Below the pieces are notes generated by a model. It did not search any database. It had not been told where the DNA came from and worked only from the letters and a program-made list of their open reading frames with translations. Made by a program: the position numbers and the translations under genes. From contig NZ_MJAJ01000016.1 of assembly GCF_001746365.1 (NCBI RefSeq), forward strand, positions 1-61,829: a stretch of DNA of 61,829 nt, given 5' to 3'. Each line of letters starts with the position of its first letter. Position 1 is the first letter of the stretch. The stretch is from Streptomyces sp. LUP30. Lineage in GTDB: Bacteria; Actinomycetota; Actinomycetes; Streptomycetales; Streptomycetaceae. Below are positions 24,709-33,821 of this stretch, piece by piece.

Positions 24709-27129
24709 TCATTCGCGGCGGGTGGCCGTGAGCTGGGGGCCGACGGTGGTGCCCCCCGAGTTGCCGGGGTCGCCGGTGGCGCCGCCGTCGGTGGTTCCGG
24801 ACGTGGTGCCGCCGTCGGTGCCGCCGGAGTCGGCGCCCGAGGTGGTGCCCCCCGTGGTGGGGCTGCCGCCGGTGGCGCCGGTCGAGGTGTTGCCGGTGGA
24901 CGCGCCGCCGTGGGTGCCGGTGCCGGCGGCAGTGTTCCCGGTGGCGCCGCCGGTGGTGTTGCCGCCGCCCGTCTGGCCCTGGGTCTGCCCCTGCGCCTGG
25001 CCCTTGGTGCCGTTGCCGGACGGGGTGCTGCCGGCGGACTCGTCGTCGCTGGGCTCCTCCGAGGAGGGCGGGGCGGACGGGTAGGCGGACTCCTCGCCGC
25101 CGTCCTGGATCTGGAGGTTGAACTCGGAGGCCGGGGTGCCCTTGAGGGCGTTCCTGGTGAACTGGGCCCAGATCTGGGTGGGCGCGCCGCCGCCGTTGAT
25201 GCGGGCCAGGCCCATGGCGCCCTTGAGGGACTTGTGGTGGGCTGTCTCGGGGTCCTGGCCCATGACGGCGACGACGGTGGCGAGGTCGGGGGTGTAGCCG
25301 GCGAACCAGGCGGCCTGGTCCTCTTCCGCGGTGCCGGTCTTGCCGGCGGCGGGGCGGCCGGCGGCGAGGGCTTCGGTGGCGGTGCCGTTCTCGACGACGC
25401 TGCGCAGGACGGAGGTCGTGGTGTCGGCGGCTTCGCGGCTGACGACCTGGTCGGGCTTGAACGCGGGGAGCTCCATCACGTCGGAGCCGTTCTTGGTGAC
25501 CTTGCTGATCAGGGTGTAGGTGCCGTGCCTGCCGTGGTTGGCGAGGGTGGCGTAGGCCTCGGCCATGTTCAGGACGCTGGCGTTGGCGGTGCCGAGGGCG
25601 ATGGAGGGGTAGGGCTGCAGGTCCGGGGTCGCGGCGGGCAGGCCGAGGTCGACCGCGGTCTGCTTGACCTTGGAGGGTCCGACGTCGACGGCCATCTGTG
25701 CGTACACCGAGTTGACGGACTTGTCGGTGGCGGTGCGCACGTTGATGTCGCCGTAGTTGACGTAGTCCTCGTTCTCGGGGGCGTAGGAGGGGCCGGACCA
25801 GCCCTGGACGGGACGCTTGTTGGTGCCGCTGTAGATCGTGTTGGGGGTGATCTGGCGGCCGTCCTGGGTGGTGGAGTCGTTCTGGACGGCGGAGGTGAAC
25901 ACGAACGGCTTGAAGGTGGAGCCGACCTGGAAGTCCTGGCGGGTGGCGTTGTTGGTGTACTGCTTGACGTAGTCGACGCCGCCGTACATGGCGAGGATCT
26001 TGCCGGTCTTGGGGTCGACGGCGGCGCCGCCCGCGCGGACGTACGAGTCGACCTTGCGCTTCTTCGGCTCGAGCTTGGACATGAGCTTGTCGTTGACGGC
26101 GTCGACGAAGGCCTTCTGCTTGCTCTTGTCGAGGGTCGTGGTGATGCGGTAGCCGCCGCTCTCCAGCTCGTCCGAGGTGACGATCTTGTTGTTCTTCAGG
26201 TAGTCCTTGATCGCGTTGACGAGGTAGCCGCGCTGCCCGGACATGCCGTTGTCGGCGCCGGAGGTCTCCTTGGGCGCGGGGAACTTCATACCGTTGCGCG
26301 CGGCCTGGCTGAGCCAGCCCTTGGTGACCATGCCGTCGAGGACGTAGTTCCAGCGGGCCTGGGCGGCGGCCTTGTTCTCGGGGTGGGCGATCACGTCGTA
26401 CTCGCTGGGCGCGTTGACCAGTGCGGCGAGGTAGGCGCCCTGGGCGGGGGTGAGCTTGGCGGCGTCGACGCCGTAGTAGGCCTTGGCGGCGGCCTGCATG
26501 CCGTAGGCGTTGCGGCCGAAGTAGCTGGTGTTGAGGTAGCCCTCGAGGATGTCGTCCTTGGACTTCTCGCGGTCGAGCTTGATCGAGATGAAGAATTCCT
26601 TGAACTTGCGCGTGACGGTCTGTTCCTGCGCGAGGTAGTAGTTCTTCACGTACTGCTGGGTGATGGTGGAGCCGGACTGCTTGCCCTTGCCGGTGGCGGT
26701 GTTCCAGCCGGCCCGCAGCATCGCCTTGGGGTCGATGGCGGTCTCGGTGTAGAAGTCGCGGTCCTCGGCGGCCAGGACGGCGTGCTGGGCGTCCTTGGAG
26801 ATCTGGGAGAGGTCGACGTTCTCGCGGTTGACGGTGCCGTCGCGGGCGATCTCGGTGCCGTCGGCGTAGAGGTAGACGTTGGACTGCTTCATGGCGAGGG
26901 CGTTGGCCGGCGGGATGTTGACCATCGAGTAGCCGAGGAAGAAGAGGCCGGCGACGAGCAGGATTCCGAGCACGAACGTGGCCAGCACCATCCGCCAGGT
27001 GGGCAGGAGGCGGCGCCATCCGGTGCGCTTGGGTCGCTTCACCTTGTTCTCGCTTCCCCCGTCACCCGCCTCGGGCTTTCCTGGTGCCCAGCCCTCGGTC
27101 GGCTGCTGCGGCTGCGGATCGTCACTCAT
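24709..27129 (-). CDS. Bifunctional class A penicillin-binding protein
   Basis: 806 residues. After a 40-residue cytoplasmic head and one membrane helix (about 46-68), a GT51 transglycosylase domain shows the catalytic Glu122 (AAEDRDFY), GSTITQQYVKNYYL, and YLNTSYFGRNAYGMQAAAKAYYG. The transpeptidase domain follows with Ser404-x-x-Lys407 (GSTFKPF), SVN and GKTGTAEE. It polymerises lipid II and cross-links peptidoglycan outside the membrane. The last 140 residues are a Gly/Thr/Ser-rich low-complexity tail, a common feature of Streptomyces PBPs that may span the wall. The gene appears monocistronic and divergent from the ABC-2 transporter genes. Confidence 0.96.
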   Translation of the reverse strand: MSDDPQPQQPTEGWAPGKPEAGDGGSENKVKRPKRTGWRRLLPTWRMVLATFVLGILLVAGLFFLGYSMVNIPPANALAMKQSNVYLYADGTEIARDGTVNRENVDLSQISKDAQHAVLAAEDRDFYTETAIDPKAMLRAGWNTATGKGKQSGSTITQQYVKNYYLAQEQTVTRKFKEFFISIKLDREKSKDDILEGYLNTSYFGRNAYGMQAAAKAYYGVDAAKLTPAQGAYLAALVNAPSEYDVIAHPENKAAAQARWNYVLDGMVTKGWLSQAARNGMKFPAPKETSGADNGMSGQRGYLVNAIKDYLKNNKIVTSDELESGGYRITTTLDKSKQKAFVDAVNDKLMSKLEPKKRKVDSYVRAGGAAVDPKTGKILAMYGGVDYVKQYTNNATRQDFQVGSTFKPFVFTSAVQNDSTTQDGRQITPNTIYSGTNKRPVQGWSGPSYAPENEDYVNYGDINVRTATDKSVNSVYAQMAVDVGPSKVKQTAVDLGLPAATPDLQPYPSIALGTANASVLNMAEAYATLANHGRHGTYTLISKVTKNGSDVMELPAFKPDQVVSREAADTTTSVLRSVVENGTATEALAAGRPAAGKTGTAEEDQAAWFAGYTPDLATVVAVMGQDPETAHHKSLKGAMGLARINGGGAPTQIWAQFTRNALKGTPASEFNLQIQDGGEESAYPSAPPSSEEPSDDESAGSTPSGNGTKGQAQGQTQGQTGGGNTTGGATGNTAAGTGTHGGASTGNTSTGATGGSPTTGGTTSGADSGGTDGGTTSGTTDGGATGDPGNSGGTTVGPQLTATRRE

Positions 27130-27362
27130 GTGTTGCAGGACTCCTGATTTCGCCTAGGTACGTTCCCGTACGCCTCGTAAGCCTCGTACGCCTTCTGCGC
27201 CCCCTGTTAGAGACTCTCGCACCAAGCGTTCCGTTCCCGACAATCGGTGCGTGTTGTGCCGGAAATCGCGTGGCACGCGACGGCACGGGCGCACTAAGCT
27301 CCTGCGCTTCGGTGTCGAAGGGGGTTACCAGGGGTGACTCGTGGGCGAGGAGGAGGGTTGCC

Positions 27363-28163
27363 TTGGGATCGGCGCGGTTGTACGCGGCCGTCGCAGTGGG
27401 GAGTTTCAGAAGGTACGCGACCTACCGGGTGGCCACGGCCGCGGGGGTGTTCACCAACACCGTTTTCGGCCTGATCCTCGTCTACACATACCTGGCGTTG
27501 TGGGACGAGCGGCCGCACCTGGGGGGCTACGACCAGTCACAGGCGGTGACCTATGTGTGGCTGGGGCAGGCGCTGTTCGCGACGCTGGCGATCCAGGGCG
27601 GCGGTTTCGAGACGGATCTGATCGAGCGCATCCGCACGGGGGACGTGGCCGTGGATCTGTACCGGCCGGCCGATCTCCAGGCGTGGTGGCTGGCGCTGGA
27701 CGTGGGGCGGGCGGTGTTCCAGCTGGCGGGGCGCGGGGTGATCCCGTTCGTGTTCGGGGCGTTGTGCTTCCCGACGGCGTTGCCGAGTGATCCGGCTCTG
27801 TGGTCGGCGTTCCTGGTGGCGGTCGCGCTGGCGATGGTGGTGAGTTACGGGATCCGGTTCCTGGTGGCGTTGACCGGGTTCTGGACGCTGGACGGGACGG
27901 GGGCGTTGCAGGCGCTGGTGGTGACGGGGATGTTCTGTTCGGGGATGGCGTTGCCGTTGAACGCGTTTCCGCAGCCGTTGGGCGACATCATGGCGGCGTT
28001 GCCGTGGGCGGCGTTGTTGCAGATGCCGGCGGACGTGCTGATGGGCGTGGTCGATCCGTGGTCGGCGTTCGCGTTCCAGGCGGCGTGGGCGGTGGTGTTG
28101 CTGGCGCTGGGGCGGTCGGTGCAGCGGGCGGCGACGCGGCGGGTGGTGGTGCAGGGTGGGTGA
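27363..28163 (+). CDS. ABC-2 type transporter permease (DUF990-like), subunit 1
   Basis: 266 residues from a TTG five bases after AGGAGGG, giving MGSARLYAAVAVGSFRRYATYRVATAAGVF. Six hydrophobic helices are visible, with the family pattern VWLGQALFATL, GDVAVDLYRPADLQAWWLALDVGRAVFQL and GTGALQALVVTGMFCSGMALPLNAFP. It is the first permease of a two-permease exporter of the DUF990 type. The second permease gene overlaps its end by eight bases and the ATPase follows, so the three form one operon. The cargo is unknown; related systems export antibiotics or lipids. Confidence 0.9.
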   Translation: MGSARLYAAVAVGSFRRYATYRVATAAGVFTNTVFGLILVYTYLALWDERPHLGGYDQSQAVTYVWLGQALFATLAIQGGGFETDLIERIRTGDVAVDLYRPADLQAWWLALDVGRAVFQLAGRGVIPFVFGALCFPTALPSDPALWSAFLVAVALAMVVSYGIRFLVALTGFWTLDGTGALQALVVTGMFCSGMALPLNAFPQPLGDIMAALPWAALLQMPADVLMGVVDPWSAFAFQAAWAVVLLALGRSVQRAATRRVVVQGG

Positions 28164-28977
28164 GGTCGGCAGGGTGGCGGAGGGTGTGCGGGCGTACCGG
28201 CTGATCGCGGGGATGTGGATCCGCTCGACGTTGGCGTATCGGGTGTCGTTCCTGATGACGGCGGTGGGCGGTCTGCTGGTGACCGGGCTGGACTTTGTCG
28301 CGATCTTGCTGATTTTCTCGCAGGTCGACGTGCTCGGCGGATACTCGCTGCCGGAGATCGCGTTTCTGTACGGGTTGTCGGCGATGTCGTTCGGGTTCGC
28401 GGATCTGGTGATCGGCTCGGCGGGCCGGCTGGGGACGCGGGTGCGGGACGGGACGCTGGACACGCTGCTGGTGCGGCCGGCGCCGGTGCTGGCCCAGGTC
28501 GCCGCGGACCGGTTCGCGTTGCGCCGGGTGAGCCGGATCCTCCAGGGGACGGCGGTGTTCGGGTACGCATTGGTGGCGACGGACGTGGTGTGGTCGCCGC
28601 AGAAGGTGCTGCTGGTGCCGGTGATGCTGATGAGCGGTGGGTTGATCTTCGCGTCGGTGTTCGTGGCGGGCGCGGCCTTCCAGTTCGTCGCGCAGGACGC
28701 GGCGGAGGTGCAGGCGGCGTTCACGTACGGCGGTCAGACCTTGTTGCAGTATCCGCCGACGGTGTTCGGCACGGAGCTGGTGCGGGGGGTGACGTTCGTG
28801 TTCCCGCTGGCGTTCGTCAACTGGGTGCCGGCGTCGTATGTGCTGGGGCGGCCCTATCCGTTGGGTCTGCCGCAGTGGGCGGCGTTCGCGCCGCCGGTGG
28901 TCGCGTCGGTGTGCTGCGCGGCGGCGGGGCTCGCGTGGCGGGTCGGACTGAGGTCGTACCGGAGCACGGGGAGTTGA
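28156..28977 (+). CDS. ABC-2 type transporter permease, subunit 2
   Basis: 273 residues from GTG, overlapping the previous gene. It has six hydrophobic segments and GTLDTLLVRPAPVLAQVAADRFALRRVSRI, matching the layout of subunit 1 (GDVAVDLYRPADLQ), which indicates an old duplication. YLPEIAFLYGLSAMSFGFADL-like helices and the end FPLAFVNWVPASYVLGRPYPLG are typical of this permease type. It should pair with subunit 1 and be driven by the downstream ATPase. Confidence 0.9.
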   Translation: MGEVGRVAEGVRAYRLIAGMWIRSTLAYRVSFLMTAVGGLLVTGLDFVAILLIFSQVDVLGGYSLPEIAFLYGLSAMSFGFADLVIGSAGRLGTRVRDGTLDTLLVRPAPVLAQVAADRFALRRVSRILQGTAVFGYALVATDVVWSPQKVLLVPVMLMSGGLIFASVFVAGAAFQFVAQDAAEVQAAFTYGGQTLLQYPPTVFGTELVRGVTFVFPLAFVNWVPASYVLGRPYPLGLPQWAAFAPPVVASVCCAAAGLAWRVGLRSYRSTGS

Positions 28978-28979
28978 GG

Positions 28980-30008
28980 GTGACGGTGTCGGAGAGTGCG
29001 TTCATCGAGCTGGACCGGGTGGAGAAGGTCTTCGACGTGCGTCGCAGGACCGGATTCCTGAAGCGGGAGCTGCGGCAGGTGCGGGCGGTCGACGCGATCT
29101 CCTTCCGGGTGGCGCGCGGCGAGATGGTCGGCTACATCGGGCCGAACGGGGCCGGGAAGTCGACGACGATCAAGATGCTGACGGGGATCCTGACGCCGAG
29201 CGGGGGCCGGTTGCGGGTCGCCGGGATCGATCCGTCGCGGGAGCGGACGCGGCTGGCGCATCGGATAGGGGTGGTGTTCGGGCAGCGTACGACGCTGTGG
29301 TGGGACCTTCCGTTGATCGACTCGTACCGGTTGATGCACCGCATGTACCGCATCCCGGACGGGCGTTACCGGGAGAACCTCGACCGGCTGGTCGAACTTC
29401 TGGACCTGGCGGCGCTGCTGGAGGTGCCGGTGCGTCAGCTCTCGCTCGGGCAGCGGATGCGCGGCGACATCGTGGCGGCGCTGCTGCACGATCCGGAGGT
29501 GCTGTATCTGGACGAGCCGACGATCGGTCTGGACGTGGTCTCCAAGGCGCGGGTGCGGGAGTTCCTGCGCGAGCTGAACGCCGAGCGCGGCACGACGGTG
29601 CTGCTGACCACGCACGATCTGCAGGACATCGAGCAGTTGTGCTCGCGGGTGATGGTCATCGATCACGGCCGGCTGGTGTACGACGGTGCGCTGGCCGGGC
29701 TGCACGAGGCGGGTGAGAGCGAGCGGACGCTGGTGGTGGACCTGGAGCGGGAGCTGCCGCCGATCGAGGCGGGGGAGGCGGCGCGGGTGGTGAAGGTGGA
29801 GGGTCCGCGTCAGTGGCTGGCGTTCCCGGCGTCGGCGTCCGCGGCTCCGCTGGTGGCGCACATCGCGGCGCGGTACCCGCTGGTGGACCTGTCGGTGCGG
29901 GAGCCGGACATCGAGGCGGTGATCGCGAAGATGCTGTACGCGCCGGGGGGTTCGGGTGAAGGCCCGCCGGAGCGGCAGACCGTAGTGCCGGGGGCCGGGA
30001 ACTCGTAG
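28980..30008 (+). CDS. ABC transporter ATP-binding protein (ABC-2 exporter)
   Basis: 342 residues from a GTG two bases after the permease stop; a GTG two codons later is an alternative. Motifs: Walker A GPNGAGKSTT, Q-loop region VVFGQRTTLWWDLP, signature LSLGQRMR (a variant of LSGGQ usual in DUF990-linked ATPases), Walker B VLYLDEPTIGLD and H-loop TTHDLQDIEQLC. The C-terminal 90 residues form the accessory domain of BcrA/NatA-type ATPases. It powers the two permeases encoded just upstream. The cargo cannot be told from the sequence. Confidence 0.95.
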   Translation: MTVSESAFIELDRVEKVFDVRRRTGFLKRELRQVRAVDAISFRVARGEMVGYIGPNGAGKSTTIKMLTGILTPSGGRLRVAGIDPSRERTRLAHRIGVVFGQRTTLWWDLPLIDSYRLMHRMYRIPDGRYRENLDRLVELLDLAALLEVPVRQLSLGQRMRGDIVAALLHDPEVLYLDEPTIGLDVVSKARVREFLRELNAERGTTVLLTTHDLQDIEQLCSRVMVIDHGRLVYDGALAGLHEAGESERTLVVDLERELPPIEAGEAARVVKVEGPRQWLAFPASASAAPLVAHIAARYPLVDLSVREPDIEAVIAKMLYAPGGSGEGPPERQTVVPGAGNS

Positions 30009-30017
30009 GCTGCTGGT

Positions 30018-30857
30018 ATGACCGACGACGCAGTCCCGGACCTTCCGACTTCTGCGGACCTTCGTGCCTCCGACGCTGATCGTGAGCGGGTCGCCGAAGT
30101 GCTGCGGGACGCCCTCGCCGAGGGCCGTCTCGACATGGCGGAGTTCGAGGAGCGGCTGGAGGAGACGTACAAGGCGCGCACGTACGGGGAGTTGGCGCCG
30201 ATCACCCGGGACCTCCCGGTGGCCGGCGTCGTCCCGCCGCCTGTCGTCTCGTTGCGGAAGGAGTCGTCGCAGGACGGGGGTTGGGCGGGGCGGATGGTGG
30301 GCGGCGACGGTTCGTCGTCGTGGGCCGTGGCGGTGATGTCGGGCTTTCAGCGCAAGGGCCGCTGGACGGTTCCGCGGCGCTTGACCTGTGTCGCCCTGAT
30401 GGGCGGCGGTGAGATCGACCTGCGCGAGGCGGACTTCTCGGCGGCCGAGGTCGAGATCAACTGCGTGGCGATCATGGGCGGGGTGCAGATCGTCGTGCCG
30501 CCGGGCGTGGAGGTCGTGGTGCGCGGCGTCGGGGTGATGGGCGGCTTCGACCAGGAGGAGAGCGCGGTTCCGGGGGATCCGGGCGGGCCGCGGGTGGTGG
30601 TCACCGGGTTCGCCTTCTGGGGCGGCGTGGGTGTCGAGCGCAAGAAGACGCGGGCGGCCCGGCAGCAGGAGAAGCGGGACCGCAGGGCGGCCCGGCGCGA
30701 GCTGCGCTCCGCCTTCCGGGACGAGGTGCACGAAGCGCACCGCCGGAGACTGGAGAGCCGCACGGATCCGCTGCACGACCACGGCCGCCGTCGGGACCGG
30801 CAGCGGGAGGAGCGCCGGGACCGGTGGGAAGGGCGGGGCCGGCACTTCGAGGACTGA
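30018..30857 (+). CDS. DUF1707 protein with LiaF-like C-terminal domain
   Basis: 279 residues. The first 60 residues are a DUF1707 domain (LRASDADRERVAEVLRDALAEGRLDMAEFEERLEETYKARTYGEL). A beta-rich domain follows with repeated glycine turns (LTCVALMGGGEIDLREADF, INCVAIMGGVQIVVPPGVEVVVRGVGVMGGF), as in the cell-wall-active antibiotic response family of LiaF/VraT. There are no membrane helices. The C-terminus is very basic and Arg-rich. LiaF proteins dampen a cell-envelope two-component system, but none is nearby here. The gene starts nine bases after the ABC ATPase stop, so it may belong to that operon. Confidence 0.88.
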   Translation: MTDDAVPDLPTSADLRASDADRERVAEVLRDALAEGRLDMAEFEERLEETYKARTYGELAPITRDLPVAGVVPPPVVSLRKESSQDGGWAGRMVGGDGSSSWAVAVMSGFQRKGRWTVPRRLTCVALMGGGEIDLREADFSAAEVEINCVAIMGGVQIVVPPGVEVVVRGVGVMGGFDQEESAVPGDPGGPRVVVTGFAFWGGVGVERKKTRAARQQEKRDRRAARRELRSAFRDEVHEAHRRRLESRTDPLHDHGRRRDRQREERRDRWEGRGRHFED

Positions 30858-30942
30858 CGGCCCGGCGTCCGCGCGGTCGGGGCGGCCCCGGAGTGCGGGA
30901 ACTCCCGGGAGCGCGGGGCTCGTCGCGGGGCGCGGACGGCCG

Positions 30943-32277
30943 CTACAGCCGGGCCGGCGCGGAGCCGGACAGCTTCTCCAGGTCGAGGGTCTGCGCCATC
31001 CTGCGGTAGCCGGGGTCGCTGGGGTGCAGATGGTCGCCGGAGTCGTACTCCGGGCGCAGGCTGCGCGGGTCGTACGGGTCGCGCAGCGCCTGGTCGAAGT
31101 CGACGACCTCGTCGAACAGGCCGTCCGTGCGGATCGCCCGGTTGACCTGCTGTCGGACGTTCTCGCGGGCGGCGCTGTAGCCGCGGTGGCCGCGGAACGG
31201 GGTGAGGGTGGCGCCGACGACCTTGACGCCGTGCGCGTGGGCGCGGTCGGCGAGGGTGCGCAGGCCGGCCACGATGGCCTGCGGGTCGGCGAGCGTCCTG
31301 TTGCGCAGGATGTCGTTGATGCCGAGATCGATGACGACGGCCTTCACGCCGGGCCGGCCGAGGACGTCGCGTGTGAAGCGGTTCAGGCCGGAGGCGCCGC
31401 GCCGGGGGTCGTCGGCGAGGAGCTGGTTGCCGCTGATGCCGGCGTTGACGACGGCGTAGCGGGGTGCGGCGCCGTCGGCGGCGAGGGTGGCCCGCAGCCG
31501 GTCGGCGAGGGCGTCGGGCCAGCGGCGGTTGGCGCCGGGGGTGGAGGTGACGCCGTCGGTGATGGAGTCGCCGAGCGCGACGACGGTGCCGTCGGCCTCG
31601 TCGCCGAGCACGTCCAGCGCGGTCAGGTAGCGCCAGTAGGGGGTGGTGTCGGTGAACGCGGCGCCGCCGGCGTCCTCGGTGGCCTCGCCCTCGGCGACGT
31701 AGCTGGTCTGCCGGGCGCGGGGGTGGTAGGTGACGGGCCCCGCGGAGGTGGGGGAGTAGATGCTGACGAGGACGTCCGCGTCGTGCGGGACGGTGACGGC
31801 GACGGTGTCGCTGACGGTCTGTCCGCCGGCCGGGACGACGACGGCGGTGGCGCCCCCGAAGGTGAGACGGCGCAGGGTGTCGGGGTCGGCGGCGGGGCCG
31901 TCGTGGTGGGCGGCGACCGCGAGCGTGGCGTGGGTGACGGTGAGGGGGCGGTCGCCGTAGAGGTTGGACAGGGTGACGCGGGCCGCGCTTCCGCCGACGC
32001 CGGTGTGCACGACGTTGCGGACCGTGCGGCCCGCCATGCCGTCGGCCGCGGTGCCCGGTTCCGCGCCGGCCGGGGCCGCCGCCCAGGCGCCCACCCAGAC
32101 GCCGGTGGACACGGGGGCCGCGTGGTACGGGCCGGGGTTCGCGACGACGGCGTCCCCCGCGCGGCGGTGACGGGGCCCCTGTTCGGCGGCGGCCGTGACG
32201 TAGATCGCTGCGGACAGGCCCATGACGAGGGCGACGATCGCCGACAGCAGGGCATAACCATGATGCTTGGCGGTCAT
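30943..32277 (-). CDS. Secreted SGNH/GDSL-family hydrolase
   Basis: 444 residues. A signal segment (YALLSAIVALVMGLSAAIYVTAAAE) opens the protein. A beta-sandwich region of about 200 residues follows, then the SGNH domain: block I VVALGDSITDG with the nucleophile serine, VVNAGISGNQLL, VIDLGINDILR, and the final catalytic pair DSGDHLHPSD (Asp and His). It resembles Streptomyces GDSL proteins acting as esterases on extracellular esters. Its substrate is unknown. It is divergent from the DUF445 gene. Confidence 0.92.
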   Translation of the reverse strand: MTAKHHGYALLSAIVALVMGLSAAIYVTAAAEQGPRHRRAGDAVVANPGPYHAAPVSTGVWVGAWAAAPAGAEPGTAADGMAGRTVRNVVHTGVGGSAARVTLSNLYGDRPLTVTHATLAVAAHHDGPAADPDTLRRLTFGGATAVVVPAGGQTVSDTVAVTVPHDADVLVSIYSPTSAGPVTYHPRARQTSYVAEGEATEDAGGAAFTDTTPYWRYLTALDVLGDEADGTVVALGDSITDGVTSTPGANRRWPDALADRLRATLAADGAAPRYAVVNAGISGNQLLADDPRRGASGLNRFTRDVLGRPGVKAVVIDLGINDILRNRTLADPQAIVAGLRTLADRAHAHGVKVVGATLTPFRGHRGYSAARENVRQQVNRAIRTDGLFDEVVDFDQALRDPYDPRSLRPEYDSGDHLHPSDPGYRRMAQTLDLEKLSGSAPARL

Positions 32278-32440
32278 GCGGGTGCGTGTCTCCTCATGCG
32301 CGGGGAGCCCGGGGCTCCGGATCAGTGCAGGAGTTCACCCTTGACCTCCCCGCTCTGACAGACGACGGGAACTCTTGTTCCGTTCCAGGAGTCGGTCAGG
32401 AAGGGACAATGTGTGCGGGATCACCGAACGGGTGGAGCAA

Positions 32441-33754
32441 ATGGAACGTACCGAAGCGGCAGCACCGGACGCGGCCTCGTCCTACCGGGCGATGACCTCT
32501 TTCACCCCCGCGGACGAGGAGAAACAGCGCGGGGTGCGTCAGATGAAGCTCACCGCGGCCGGGCTGCTGCTGTTCGTGGCCGTGGTGTACGTCCTCGCCG
32601 AGTGGGCCTCCCATCGGGGCGCGGGCGCCTGGGCCGGTTATGTGGCGGCGGCCGCGGAGGCGGGCATGGTGGGCGCGCTCGCCGACTGGTTCGCGGTCAC
32701 GGCGCTGTTCCGTCACCCGCTCGGCCTGCCCATCCCGCACACGGCGATCATCCCGAACAAGAAGGACCAGCTGGGCGTCTCGCTGGGCGAGTTCGTCGGC
32801 GAGAACTTCCTCTCCGAGGACGTGGTGCGCCAGCGGCTGCGCGCGGTGGGCATCGGCACCCGGCTGGGCGTCTGGCTGGCGGATCCCGCGCACGCGGACC
32901 GGGTGACGGCGGAACTCGCGACGGCGTTGCGGGGCGCGCTGACGGTGCTGCGCGACTCGGACGTCCAGGCGGTGGTGGGGGAGGCGATCACACGGCGCGC
33001 CGACGCCCAGGAGATCGCGCCGGGCATGGGGAAGCTGCTGGAGCGGATCGTCGTGGACGGCGGCCACCGGCGCGCCGTCGACCTGGTGGTGGCCAGGGCG
33101 CACGACTGGCTGGTGCTGCACGCCGACTCGGTGATGGACGCCGTGCAGGGCGGCGCGCCCGGCTGGACCCCGCGCTTCGTCGACAAGAAGGTCGGCGAGC
33201 GCGTCTACAAGGAACTGCTGCGCTTCTGCGCGGAGATGCGGGACATGCCCTCCCACCCGGCCCGGGGCGCCCTCGACCGGTTCCTCACGGACTTCGCCGC
33301 CGATCTGCAGTCCGACACGGACACCCGGGCGCGGGTGGAGCGGCTCAAGGGCGAGGTGCTGGGCCGGGGCGAGGTGCAGGATCTGATCGCGTCGGCGTGG
33401 ACCGCCGTCCGCTCCATGATCGTCGCGGCGGCGGAGGACGAGCGCAGCGAGCTGCGTCTGCGCGTGCGGGCCTCGCTGCTGTCGCTGGGGGCCCGGATGG
33501 CGACGGAGCCCAAGGTGCAGGAGAAGGTCGACAGCTGGGTCGAGGGCGCTGCGGTGCACGTCGTCACGACGTACCGGAAGGAGATCACCTCGCTGATCAC
33601 CGACACGGTGGCGAGCTGGGACCCCGAGCACACCACCCGCAAGATCGAGGCGAACATCGGCCGGGATCTGCAGTTCATCCGCATCAACGGCACGGTGGTG
33701 GGCTCGCTGGCCGGGCTGCTGATCTACACCCTGGCGCGGGCGCTGGGGGCTTAA
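32441..33754 (+). CDS. DUF445 family membrane protein
   Basis: 437 residues from an ATG just after GGAG; the frame stays open further upstream. An N-terminal membrane helix (LTAAGLLLFVAVVYVLAEWA) is followed by the DUF445 signature GYVAAAAEAGMVGALADWFAVTALFRHPLGLPIPHTAIIPNKKDQLGVSLGEFV. A long helical, presumably coiled middle region comes next, and the C-terminal repeat of the motif IRINGTVVGSLAGLLIYTLARAL is a second membrane segment. DUF445 proteins of the YjiN type are inner-membrane proteins of unknown function. The MFS gene follows in the same direction. Confidence 0.92.
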   Translation: MERTEAAAPDAASSYRAMTSFTPADEEKQRGVRQMKLTAAGLLLFVAVVYVLAEWASHRGAGAWAGYVAAAAEAGMVGALADWFAVTALFRHPLGLPIPHTAIIPNKKDQLGVSLGEFVGENFLSEDVVRQRLRAVGIGTRLGVWLADPAHADRVTAELATALRGALTVLRDSDVQAVVGEAITRRADAQEIAPGMGKLLERIVVDGGHRRAVDLVVARAHDWLVLHADSVMDAVQGGAPGWTPRFVDKKVGERVYKELLRFCAEMRDMPSHPARGALDRFLTDFAADLQSDTDTRARVERLKGEVLGRGEVQDLIASAWTAVRSMIVAAAEDERSELRLRVRASLLSLGARMATEPKVQEKVDSWVEGAAVHVVTTYRKEITSLITDTVASWDPEHTTRKIEANIGRDLQFIRINGTVVGSLAGLLIYTLARALGA

Positions 33755-33821
33755 AGGCACTGGTCGCGGGAACACGGACCGCGTTCCGCTCGACGAGGAG
33801 CGTGTGCCGAGGAGGGAGCCC

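Noticed and set aside
24562..27147. Long open frame opposite the PBP gene
   Set aside because: It is a Gly/Val/Ala-rich antisense shadow of the PBP gene.
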